Positions 1 through 9,259 of a stretch of 64,000 nucleotides of DNA are shown in pieces. Where the stretch lies: assembly GCA_003550325.1 (NCBI GenBank), contig QKWP01000252.1, positions 292,226 through 356,225 on the forward strand, given 5' to 3'. Made by a program: the position numbers and the translations under genes. The DNA comes from Gigaspora rosea (lineage: Eukaryota; Glomeromycota; Glomeromycetes; Diversisporales; Gigasporaceae). How positions within the stretch are numbered: the first letter of the stretch is position 1; every line of letters starts with the position of its first letter. The notes under the pieces were generated by a model. That model was not told where the DNA came from. It ran no database searches and worked only from the letters and a program-made list of their open reading frames with translations.

Positions 1-165
1 TGATCAAGTTTTATTAGAGCAAAATATTATAATCAATTAATAAAATTTTGTATATAATAGTAGTTTTAGTATTTTTATTAATAAAATTATAGAAAATATT
101 ATAATCTTCAAAATTTTACCAACTTTGTGCTCTAAGAAAACTTGATAGTATATAAAAATACATTA
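1..165. repeat. AT-rich direct repeat, left copy
   Basis: About 160 bp that recur in the same orientation at 5385-5550 (shared AGCAAAATATTATAATCAAT, AATTTTGTATATAATAG and TTTGTGCTCTAA). If the SINE block 269-5322 is removed, the two copies lie about 330 bp apart, so this was a local tandem duplication split by insertion, or the short termini of an unknown element. The text after this copy (165-200, AGCATA then TTAATTTTATATTTTTT) matches the text at 8090-8115, so the right copy seems to continue there after the 5559-8078 insertion. There is no coding capacity. Confidence 0.6.
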
Positions 166-1000
166 TGTCAGCATATTTAATTTTATATTTTTTAAAAATT
201 TAAAAAAAGATGTTTAATTTTAAATTTTTGATCAAAAATCCAAAATTAAGCTTTTCTTTTAAACTTTTTTTTTTCCAAGTCAAAGTGCCCACTTCGGGGG
301 AAAGCTTTTTTATTCAAGATAATCAGATCCTGGACGCCCTACATGGAGGGACATCCGATATTTGTACATTGACAAGAGTACAACTAGCCTTACTTGCAAC
401 TTTTGGTTGCCTATTTAAATAGCCACCCGAAGTTTCTACACTAGCTGTCATACCTGCAACCCACATACTGGCATTGCCTATTTAAACCCCTGATCTCTGC
501 CTCCTGTCAGCCCATCTTGTATTACCAGAACACTGTTCCAGATGCTAACCAGTCCCCCTTATGACTAGTTTATCCCAGTAGGAAACTTGGTAGAGCAGTC
601 CCTGTCCTACACAGGTATCACTACACTTCGGTAGCATACGCATTTGCTAAAACCAACACTTGCAGTTAGGGGTGGTACCTAACCACTATCACTACCTACT
701 TCTGCCCTTGTAGAGTTCACCTGACCCTAGTACCGTCCTATTCTTCTTTCAGTTTCTTTCCTCCAGAAGTTTTCTTTCCCCGGTTGCCTTCCTACTTCCA
801 ATCCAAGAATCCAGAAGGGTTGGTCTGCCCTGGCAAACCCAGGAGCTCCCTCTCTCTGGTACATGATTCTGAAACACATGTCCTTTTCCTCTGGTGCGAC
901 CCCGGTGGTCTGGTTAGTAGGGCCTTCTATAAACCCTTTTGTCATAAGTTCACTTTTGGTCAGTCCACTGCCGGTCAGTCCCCGTCTGATTCCTATTAGG

Positions 1001-1933
1001 GGTGGCAATCAAATCGCTGACAATCACTTCACAGACATCAATCTACACTGACAATCATTTTACCGACAAGCTTTTTTTACTGACACAAAATCCGCTGACA
1101 CTTGATTTACCCACAAGTTCCTTTTCACTGACAATTTGATTTTACTGACACACACTTCACCGACAGTTACATTTACTGACAAAATCAACTTACCGATAAG
1201 CTCATTTTACTGAAAATAGAATAAAATGACAAGCTTATTCTACAGACAATACAATTCGTCGACAATACGATTTGCTGACAATACAATTGCTGACAATACA
1301 ACTCGTTGATATATGAGACCACAGCAATATAATAAACTACTAAGAATAATTACGTATTATGCAATTTATTAATAATGACAATAAAAATTGTATATTTTAT
1401 TAATGACGATAACAAGTATTTATTGTCACGGCTGATGCTAAAGTTATAAAAAATTTTTTTGGATGTTTTTTTCGTCTTTGTCTTATGGGTTAGGGTAGGG
1501 TTCGAGTATAGATTTCATATTTATAGAATATGTGGATTTTAGCAGGGCTTATAGTTTCAAATCGAGACCCTATGACTTCAGCATCAACTGTGATACTTAA
1601 GGCATCTGGTGAATTGTTTGTAGGTGAATTGTATTGTTGGTAGAATAATCGGGTCGGTAAATTCTATTTTCAGTAAAATGAGCTTGTCAGTAAGTTGATT
1701 TTGTTAGTAAATTCTATTTTCGATAAAATGAGCTTGTCGGTAAGTTGATTTTGTTGGTAAAATTAACTATCAGTGAAGTGTGTATTAGTAAAATCAACGT
1801 GTTAGTGAAAACATGCTTGTCGGCAAATCGAGTGTTGGCAAGTTATTTGTCGGTAAAAAAAGCTTGTCGGTAAAATGGTTGTTGGTATAGTGTTATGTCT
1901 GTGAAGTGATTGTCATGAAATAATACGAATCCT
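1001..1933. mobile_element. Foldback Mutator-like element, non-autonomous
   Basis: Two inverted arms of about 300 bp (1001-1310 and 1620-1933) are built of spaced units such as TTTACTGACA or TTCACCGACA. They surround an AT-rich core with no coding capacity. The element is flanked by a perfect 9 bp duplication CCTATTAGG (992-1000 and 1934-1942). The empty site can be read from SINE copy B at about 33405-33415, which runs uninterrupted across this point. Long arms plus a 9 bp duplication are typical of Mutator-like (MULE) elements; no transposase is present, so it would need one in trans. Confidence 0.8.
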
Positions 1934-2258
1934 CCTATTAGGTGCTATTGAAAGTCTGGCTACCTCTCTACTCGGGACTTGCCAAGTATGGTTTCCCTTT
2001 GTCCTACGGTTCTGTGCATAACACAGCATCTGCGCTTTCCAGGAACTACGTGCTCCAGTTCTGTGTGTAACATAGTGCCAGAGCTCCAATACGAGTTGGT
2101 ATAACCTAGGAAACAGATTTGTAAATCTGAGCACAGAATCTGGGTTACTGTAATACAGATAAATTCTTTGAAATCATCTCTAGTAGGATTCGAACTCTGT
2201 ACCTTTGCTACAACTACTTGGGGGTGCCAACTATCCAATTACACTATGTCGCCACACC

Positions 2259-5200
2259 TAGGGCTCCGACGGACCCGGACTGAGGCCGGACTTTAGGCAA
2301 GTCCGAGTCCGGTTCGAATTTCGAACCGGACTCGAACTCAAACTATTTTAAAACTCAGTCCGGTCCGAGTCTGAATATCAAACTCTTGCTTGGTTCAAGT
2401 CCGGTTTGAGTCCGGTCTGAAAAGTTTGAGTCTGGTCCGAAAGTCCGAAACCCAATCCAACGTTTATAGTGTCTGATCCGGGTAAGTATTACACGGATAA
2501 CCTGAGTTGATTATTGCCCACCCGGGTTGTCAATCCGTGGGCAGCGAACCTATAAAATTTCGAAAAAATTAGAAAAACAGGCTGTATTTTACATTCCACC
2601 AAAGATTTAGATGATTGATTTCCATTTTATATAAATTTTTGGTCGGAATTTTTGTCGCCCAGATTATCTGATAATCAATAATTTTCTCGCAGATTCTTGT
2701 AGTTCGTAGTTTCTACCAACTAATAAAAACAATCGTCATATCTAGTGATGTGCCATTTATATGATGTCCAAATTTTTTTAGCATACAGTACGTACAGTAC
2801 GTACAGTACATATAGTACTTATATAGTAAAATTGCTCTAGTGGTTATATTTTAAATTTTTTTTTAATATTAGTCTATATTACAATTAATATAATAATTAA
2901 TTCTATTTAATAGATAAATATTTAGATCGTTCGAAGTTAATTATATGGTTAACATCACTTTCCAGGACTCCCAGAAGAGAGGCAAATGAAACGAACATAT
3001 AAAATGAACAAACTGTAGTAAATCTATTATAAATGAATTGATTTCAAGTTAAATTTAGTTCAGAGATTTTAGTCGAGTTGCTAATTAGGTCAGATAAATT
3101 TGATTCAATAGCAAAAAAAAATTAATAAATAAAAAATTATAAAATGCATTTATCCAAGAAAAAGACTTCGTACGTATAGGCAAAATTCTTATGATCTAGG
3201 ATCAGATCTGCATCATTTTAAAGTATGCAGCTAGTGATGTGTAATCATTATTAAAATAATACCCAAATTTTTTAGCGTACGGTATGTATAGTGCTTATAT
3301 AAAAAATTAAGATCATAATAAAATTAAATTAGTATCTATATATTAATTTTTTTTAATGTTAGTCTATATGATAATTAATATAATATTTAAACCTATTTTA
3401 ATTAGCAAATATTTAATATAGCAAATTAGTAATATACTATGTACATATATGCTAAATTTTATTAAGGCGCTACTATATATATCTAAAGTAGCTACTTTAG
3501 ATAGATCGCTACTTTAGATGCAATATGTACAAATTTAATTTATCTAACAAGAAAGCTTCATCGGGTGTTGATCAATTAACAAATTTGATTGGTCAATTGG
3601 CACATAAATATTTCTATCGACCCCTCTTAATAAATGATCAACAAAAATTTTAGCATACAGTACGTACAGTACGTACAGTACTGTACGTATAGTACTGTAT
3701 GTGGCACATTACTAGTTATATCCTAAATGTGATCAGTGTGCTAAAATTAATATAGCAATAAAGTAAATAATCAGGTTATTATGCTTTAACGTTTTTGATT
3801 GGTTATACAACCCGTAATCAAAATGTTAAGACTAATACTGATGAGCAAGTTATGATCAAAATGTCATCACAATTATCACAATTCAACCAAATATTGAGAG
3901 GTTATATCAGATCAGAATGGAATATGAGTATTTTACACCCCGTTTGATTATCTTAATACTGAATTGTGGATACATCTATATACCCACCGCCCAAAATCGT
4001 CTTTGCTTTATATGATTAAAAAAAAATACCGTTAATTAGCGTTAGGTTTAGTGTTAAGGTAAGGGTAGGGCATAAAAAACTTGCAAGGAATTTTTTTGTT
4101 AGAACGAAAAAGTTAGTTTCATAAGCGAAATTTTGTATAAATTCGACATGATGGAGGGATAAAAGGCGTGGTTTCCAAATTGAACAGTGGGCACATAGAT
4201 GTACCCCCAAAATTATGACTGATTTTTAAAACTTGTACTATACTATATAATTGCTATAATTCTATTAATATATCAAACAACCGAATCAGTATGGTACATA
4301 TTTTAAAAAATTCAGCCTATATGATATGCTCACCTATACCTATTGATTTGCGAAAATACTAATCGAACTATAATAGTACTATACTGTAATTTCTCGTGCT
4401 ATACAATCCTGGTCATCTGTACAGAAATTTTTTTTACAGTAAATCACCAAAACAATCGGTAACAAAATTTACAGTAAATTGTGATAGAAACTACAACTGT
4501 TAATTCCAATATGGGTTAACTCAAAACCATACTGCATTGGGGTGTTCGATATACATTATGAATTCAAATCTATACGTGGTATCATATAAAATTCTACTAT
4601 GATAAGACAGAATTTTAAATGATTTTCCTGATTAACCAATCTAAAGTTTCAATTCAGATAACGTTTACCCTAATAATTATCAGATATCCGGGTGAAACCC
4701 ACCCAGGTCAAATCACTAGCAACAACTAAAAAAAGCTTACATTAATTTGTTACAGAACTTCTTACACTAAATTCGAGCATAATCTTTTGATGCACAAAAA
4801 TTAATTATATTTCGCATAGCTCACATTTCTTGTTATTTATTAAATTCGAAAATGGCATTTCATTTAGTTAGATACCGATATTTGATATAAACTATTCAAT
4901 TTGATATATTTTAAATAAAATAACTTTATATTATCATTTGTAACCAAATTCGTAAATGTGATGGCACTTTGTGCTTATATAGAATTCGGATTCAATAATT
5001 GAATTTGGATTTATCCAGATTTGATAATTGAATTCAGATTTATCCAGATTCGGGGTATTATTCGAATACAAATTAAAAATCGTTATCAGTTTTTTTTTTA
5101 GAATTAGATGGGTATTCCTGGACCCGGACAAGTTCACGAACTTCCGTATCGGACCCGGACTGAACCTATAACTATGTTTGAGTCCGGTTCGGGTTCGGTA

Positions 5201-5305
5201 CTTTAGGTTCGGGTCCGGGTCCGGGTTTGAAATTGTCAAAATTTATGGTTCAAGTCCGGGTCCGGCCGGACCCGGACCGGACCGAACCCGAACTTCGGAG
5301 CCCTA
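2259..5305. mobile_element. hAT-like DNA transposon, non-autonomous, 3.0 kb
   Basis: The ends read TAGGGCTCCGA as an inverted pair and are followed on both sides by GC-rich subterminal blocks of repeated GGACCCGGAC or AGTCCGG words (2270-2460 and 5100-5300). This contrasts sharply with the roughly 75-80% AT surroundings. A perfect 8 bp duplication GCCACACC flanks it (2251-2258 and 5306-5313). The 8 bp duplication and TAGGG terminus point to the hAT superfamily. It landed in the tRNA-like head of SINE copy A. The interior (3723-5090) is AT-rich with no recognisable transposase, so this is a derivative or badly decayed copy. It contains the nested element 2743-3714. Confidence 0.8.
2743..3714. 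mobile_element. Nested hAT-like MITE, TAGTGATGTGCCA ends
   Basis: The inverted ends are TAGTGATGTGCCA and its near complement (TGGCACATTACTA). Just inside each end is a run of GTACAGTAC or ACGTACAGT words (about 2784-2818 and 3657-3700). An 8 bp duplication with one C/T change flanks it (GTCATATC 2735-2742, GTTATATC 3715-3722). It lies inside the hAT-like element 2259-5305. A related end with the same start and a similar GTAC run is at 43858-43930, and a partial internal copy begins near 3233. Confidence 0.75.
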
Positions 5306-5384
5306 GCCACACCCCTTTTCTCCTTTTAAACTTTTAAAAATTATAAAATTAAATATGTTATTATAATATATTTTTATATACTAA

Positions 5385-5550
5385 ACAAGTTTTATTATAG
5401 CAAAATATTATAATCAATTAACAAAATTTTGTATATAATAGCATTTTTAGTATCTTTATTAATAAAATTGCAAAAATATTATAATCTTTAAAATTTTACT
5501 AATTTATTCTAAATTTGTGCTCTAAATACTTATTTAGTACATAAAAATAT
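5385..5550. repeat. AT-rich direct repeat, right copy
   Basis: This is the second copy of the repeat described at 1-165. It is truncated at the insertion point of the tRNA-headed element that starts at 5559, and its continuation appears at 8090-8115. Confidence 0.6.
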
Positions 5551-7019
5551 ATTATACTGGGGTATAGGGCCCGTAGCCTAGTGGTCTAGCCGCCTATAAC
5601 CTATACTAGAGGTTCCTGGTTCAAGTTCTAGTAAATGAAAAATCTATAAAATATTTGTTCCATACTCAGTATAAGTCCATGTGAATACTTGTTGTAGAAG
5701 GTTCTGGCAAGAAGAATCTTAAGTAGAAACAAGTTGGTATCATATTTATGGTAAGAGAAGCGAAAAACACACAGGAACTTGCAGAACAGGTCTATAATAG
5801 AAGGAACACCTCTGTTACATGTAGATGAATCAAAATAGAAAAACTACAAATGCAGAGAGAAGTAAGCAGCTGTACTTGGGGTCGTATAAAATATCAAAAG
5901 CAGAATGCACTGGGCTGGTAGTGAAAACATGACAAAGGTATGCAAAAGCCACGACGGGCACACCAACAAAAATCACCAATTACTTTGGATGAAAACTGGA
6001 AGTGGACTTGTTACTATGAACCATAATTGGAAGTAATCTAGATTATACAATATAGCCTGTACCTTACAAATATACAGAAGTCTCCTTATATGACAGTTCA
6101 CTGCATACTGTTATCTGAATATATATATAAATCGAAAGCAGTGTTCAAAATTGTAGTAGATATAAAAAGTTAAAGACCTATTACGGTAATGGTAGCTGGT
6201 GTAAAAAACAGGCAATTATTAGTAATAGGGTATTTGCGCCTACCTGTAATACCAAACAGAAAGTAAATCAAGCAATGATTTACGAATGCTGCAGAAGATT
6301 TCTGATTACCTGTCTGGGTATTAAGTAAGACCAGTACGAGAGATGCGGTTAATGCAGAAGTAGGATAATAAAGTAGGTTCAGATACATAAATTCTGTGGT
6401 AATACCAGTGTAAGAAATTAGTGTTCTCAGAGTTCTCATGAGAACGCTATTATAAATTTGTGAACAGTATAAATTTTTTGCTGTTTACTATTAAAAAATT
6501 TTTTGAGAACAGTAAAATAATAATTTTTTTTTTTTGAACTTGACGATAATGTCACGCTTCAATGCTTTATTGATGATAATTTCCAAAAGAAAATTTTTTA
6601 CATCCACTATTTGGTGTTTGAATCGAAGAGTGGCTCACCCGGTTACTATAAAGTACCTAAATACTCGAGCACCTATGTGCGACCTGCCAAGGGTAATTTA
6701 GCCTTATCAGTTTGCATCGATCTACCTCAGACCGATCCGCCCCGAATCACCGACCTGACTTACTAGCCCGTCATGACCGTCTTATTTCCCAACCTTCTTC
6801 TCCTAGCCTCCTAGGTAGAAGAACTACCAACAAATATAAAGAAAAGTAAAAAGGATAAAAAAAATAGGGAGTACTAAACTAATGAAATGAAAAAAACATA
6901 TCAAGAAATAAAAGGGAAGAGGATAAACAAAAAAAATATAAAAACAGAGAAAAGGAGAAAAAGGCCGAAAAAAGACGGGCATGACGACACTATTTTTGCC
7001 TGTGTTAGGCTTTAAAAAT

Positions 7020-7062
7020 TATATAGTGTTGTATAGAAGAAATCTAATCTAACACTATATGT
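7020..7062. repeat. Short hairpin with ATATAGTGTT arms
   Basis: The sequence TATATAGTGTT at 7020 pairs with AACACTATATG at about 7052-7062 across a loop of about 20 bases. It is a small inverted repeat of unknown role, perhaps a collapsed MITE. Confidence 0.4.
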
Positions 7063-7154
7063 ATTCTAGAAAGAGGAAAAGAAAAGAAAAAAACATCTAA
7101 CATCTAGAAATTTCTACACGTGATCCCTCCGATCTCTATTACACCAGTCATTGT

Positions 7155-7676
7155 TTATTTGGTAAGCATTAACCCAAATATCCTCGTGAGAGATTCCATT
7201 TCGGTAAACGCGTCCGGATTTGGAAGGAGTAAACACTGCCAATCTTTTGGAGAGGGTACGCCGAATTGCCCACTTTTTGTAAAATTTCGAAATGTCCAAA
7301 GCGGTCCAGAAAGAGAGTACCAAAATAAAGGAGTTGTAAGAGTTACGCTGTACAGAATAACATATCTAACCAAGTATCTACTTCTATTTTTATATCCATA
7401 GGTCTTGACAAAGCTCCAGAGTTTCTCTGCTACGTCTTTGCTTAATAGCACCAAAGCCCGCCAAAGTGCCTCACTTATAAGTCTACTGTTCTTTTTCATC
7501 TCTATTTCAGTCGCAGAACATACAGTAAATGGACTTTGTACCCGATAGCAGCTTTGGTAGAGTTTTGTTGTATGTAAATATATTAACTGCATAGTTTTTG
7601 TAGGTCTGAGTTCATAGAAAATTTGGTACGAGGGATCGTTGGAAAGAGTTGAGTAAAATAATAATATTGTTCTCAT
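7155..7676 (-). CDS. Hypothetical ORF, 173 codons, inside a TIR element
   Basis: An open frame of 173 codons starts with ATG at 7676 and ends at 7155. It has ordinary composition rather than the Phe/Lys/Asn bias of random AT-rich frames, with a segment LISEALWRALVLLSKD near residue 66 and KLWSFVKTYG near 84. I do not recognise a family. A second minus-strand frame overlaps its 3' part (7114-7323) and also has balanced composition (for example GISHEDIWVNAY), so a frameshift or an unseen intron may separate parts of one former protein. There is no signal peptide or clear membrane span. It may be a captured gene fragment or an old transposase remnant. Confidence 0.25.
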   Translation of the reverse strand: MRTILLFYSTLSNDPSYQIFYELRPTKTMQLIYLHTTKLYQSCYRVQSPFTVCSATEIEMKKNSRLISEALWRALVLLSKDVAEKLWSFVKTYGYKNRSRYLVRYVILYSVTLTTPLFWYSLSGPLWTFRNFTKSGQFGVPSPKDWQCLLLPNPDAFTEMESLTRIFGLMLTK

Positions 7677-8089
7677 AAGTATAATAATTAGTTATATAAT
7701 TTTTATGCCAAAACCAAAAATTGATAAAATTCTTATTTAATTTTGATAAAAGGGATTTTAATTTGCTATGATGATAACAATAACAACTACTTATATTGGT
7801 GTTTTTTTTTTTTTAGTGAGAACACTAACCAATTGGTTGAGAACACTTGTAGCTAATATACTGTTCTTATGAGAACAGTATTGAGTCTGAAGTTTCCAAC
7901 ACTGGGCAATACATATGGGGTATCACTTCTGGGTAGAGCTTAACTCAAGGATAAAATAGTCCTAAGTTCAAAATTAGATATTTGAATTTGTATATGTAAT
8001 TACATATATAATGAAATATAAAAATGATAATAAAATAATAGCAAACAAAGTGTTCATTCTATAAAAAATATATATATATATATTATACT

Positions 8090-9255
8090 AGCATAATTAA
8101 TTTTATATTTTTTGAAAATTTCAGAAAAAATACTAACTTTATAATAATTACTGCAATTATTATATAAATTACTAACTAATTCGCTTAATGATAACAATTA
8201 TTTGTTTATTAACATACAATTATGATCAATAATTATAATATATATGCAGAGTAAGTACTATGTTGCTATTAATACTAAAGCCTGATTACATGCTTCAACT
8301 ACTTTTACTTATTTTCAATTATAATTGATTATTACTTTACTTTGTATAGCCATTAATAACTTGTTAATTATCATAGTACAACTTAACTTGTTACAATGAT
8401 TCTTGCAAATTGTAGTTAAATTGCTAAAAATAAAATATAATATATATAAAAATATTAGTAATTCAACAAAATATTCAATTATGACCCTTTTTAAAATTAG
8501 CTTCAATTTAAATTTGAACCTTAGATCAAATTTGAATTAATTTGAAAAAATATGACACATATCAGAAATGTTTAAGGTCCTAACTTGTATTAGAATTTTT
8601 CTAAAACTGCTTCTGGTAGAATTTGAACCAAAAACCTTAACTGTGTATTAAGCATTTAGACAACTAGAGTATAAGGCCCAACTCTTAAAATACAAAAATA
8701 AAAAGTTGAAATAATTTATATATTGCACATGCAATGTTGTCGCACCTGCCACAAATCATAAAATCAGATATAATATAAAATCAAACCAATTAAAATAAAC
8801 CGTCTTATCATTGGTTAGAGTTAGAGTAAGGTATAGATTGTGTGTATGAGTGAGAGAAAAGTTTTATAATAAAATAAAATTTGTAAGAAATTTTTTTTAT
8901 TAGAATTCTAGATATAGTAATTTATAGTAAGTAATGACAAACTAATTTGATAAGTAGTTTTTTATACTCAATTTTAAGTTATAAATGATTTTTGACAAAA
9001 CAAACATTTGTTTTGAATTTTTTGATCATATAACATTATACCTGATCTTGAAATTTGATTGGGAAAGTGACATATAAGGTGCATTGTATAAAGTGATAAA
9101 TAAATTTACTTTAAAAAGTTATTAGTATAATTATTTAATATAATTATTAAAGAGTTTTAGAATAAAGCTATTACTATTATTCTTCTTTGTAATCATGCAG
9201 TTTATATTACACAAATTGTGTAATTGTATAAAGGTTTTTATTATCTTTTAAATTA
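8090..9255. other. AT-rich non-coding stretch
   Basis: Very AT-rich sequence in which all open frames are short and dominated by Ile, Leu, Asn, Lys and Phe. The only recognisable item is the tRNA-like remnant at 8612-8685. Otherwise I see nothing. Confidence 0.6.
8612..8685 (-). repeat. tRNA-like SINE head remnant
   Basis: Read on the minus strand there is an A-box-like segment near 8660-8680 and a B box GGTTCAAATTC at 8619-8629, spaced as in a tRNA. A 5 bp stem CTTAA/TTAAG sits where an anticodon stem would be, but the loop lacks the invariant T before the anticodon. I therefore read it as a tRNA-derived retroelement head, not a functional tRNA gene. No body or tail could be delimited. Confidence 0.4.
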
Positions 9256-9259
9256 TTCA

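Larger units (their letters stand above)
269..5322 (-). mobile_element. tRNA-headed SINE copy A, interrupted twice
   Basis: This is a long SINE-like retroelement on the minus strand. Its head (2168-2258, with a few more bases at 5314-5322) has Pol III-type promoter boxes: a B box GTTCGAATCC at 2186-2195 (reverse complement) and an A-box-like segment at about 2231-2253. The body (1943-2250 and 269-1000) aligns along its whole length with copy B at 33083-34123. Without its insertions it is about 1.05 kb. A duplicated CTTTTAAACTTTT at 256-268 and 5323-5335 is the likely target-site duplication. It is broken by the foldback element 1001-1933 and the hAT-like element 2259-5305. Short apparent reading frames inside it are not genes. 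Calling it a SINE is inferred from the tRNA-like head, A-rich end and long target duplications of copies B and C. Confidence 0.82.
6428..7886. mobile_element. TIR element with GTTCTCAT ends, possible gene-fragment carrier
   Basis: The left end (GTTCTCATGAGAAC at about 6431) and right end (TGTTCTTATGAGAACAGTAT, about 7861-7880) are related inverted sequences, each a small palindrome. Further GAGAACA words sit inside both ends. Between them is sequence of clearly higher GC than the surroundings (6640-6830 and 7110-7670), including the reading frame at 7155-7676. The superfamily is not clear and I could not fix a target duplication. The contrast of unusual internal sequence inside AT-rich termini would fit a captured host fragment, but this is inference. 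Confidence 0.4.
5559..8078 (+). mobile_element. Second tRNA-headed SINE-like element
   Basis: The element opens with a tRNA-like head: A-box-like TAGCCTAGTGG at 5574-5584 and B box GGTTCAAGTTC at 5618-5628. It ends in an AT-rich tail at about 8055-8078. The 11 bp sequence TATATTATACT occurs directly before (5548-5558) and directly after (8079-8089), which fits a retrotransposition target duplication but is itself AT-rich, so less decisive. The body differs from SINE family A/B/C, so this is a separate family. The stretch 6428-7886 looks like a later insertion; without it the element is about 1.06 kb. It has no protein-coding capacity. Confidence 0.6.

Noticed and set aside
727-1008. 93-codon minus-strand frame in SINE copy A
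   Set aside because: It matches the non-coding SINE body; the frame is not preserved between copies.
1490-1505. GGGTTAGGGTAGGGTT, telomere-like
   Set aside because: Too short and internal, in the core of a foldback element; no array.
5563-5640. A functional tRNA gene at the head of 5559-8078
   Set aside because: The promoter boxes are good but no cloverleaf with a proper anticodon loop can be drawn confidently; treated as a SINE head.
6170-6439. 89-codon minus-strand frame
   Set aside because: It lies in the body of the tRNA-headed element and ends in its insertion junction; no domain.
8612-8685. A functional tRNA gene on the minus strand
   Set aside because: The anticodon loop lacks the invariant T, and the acceptor stem does not close.
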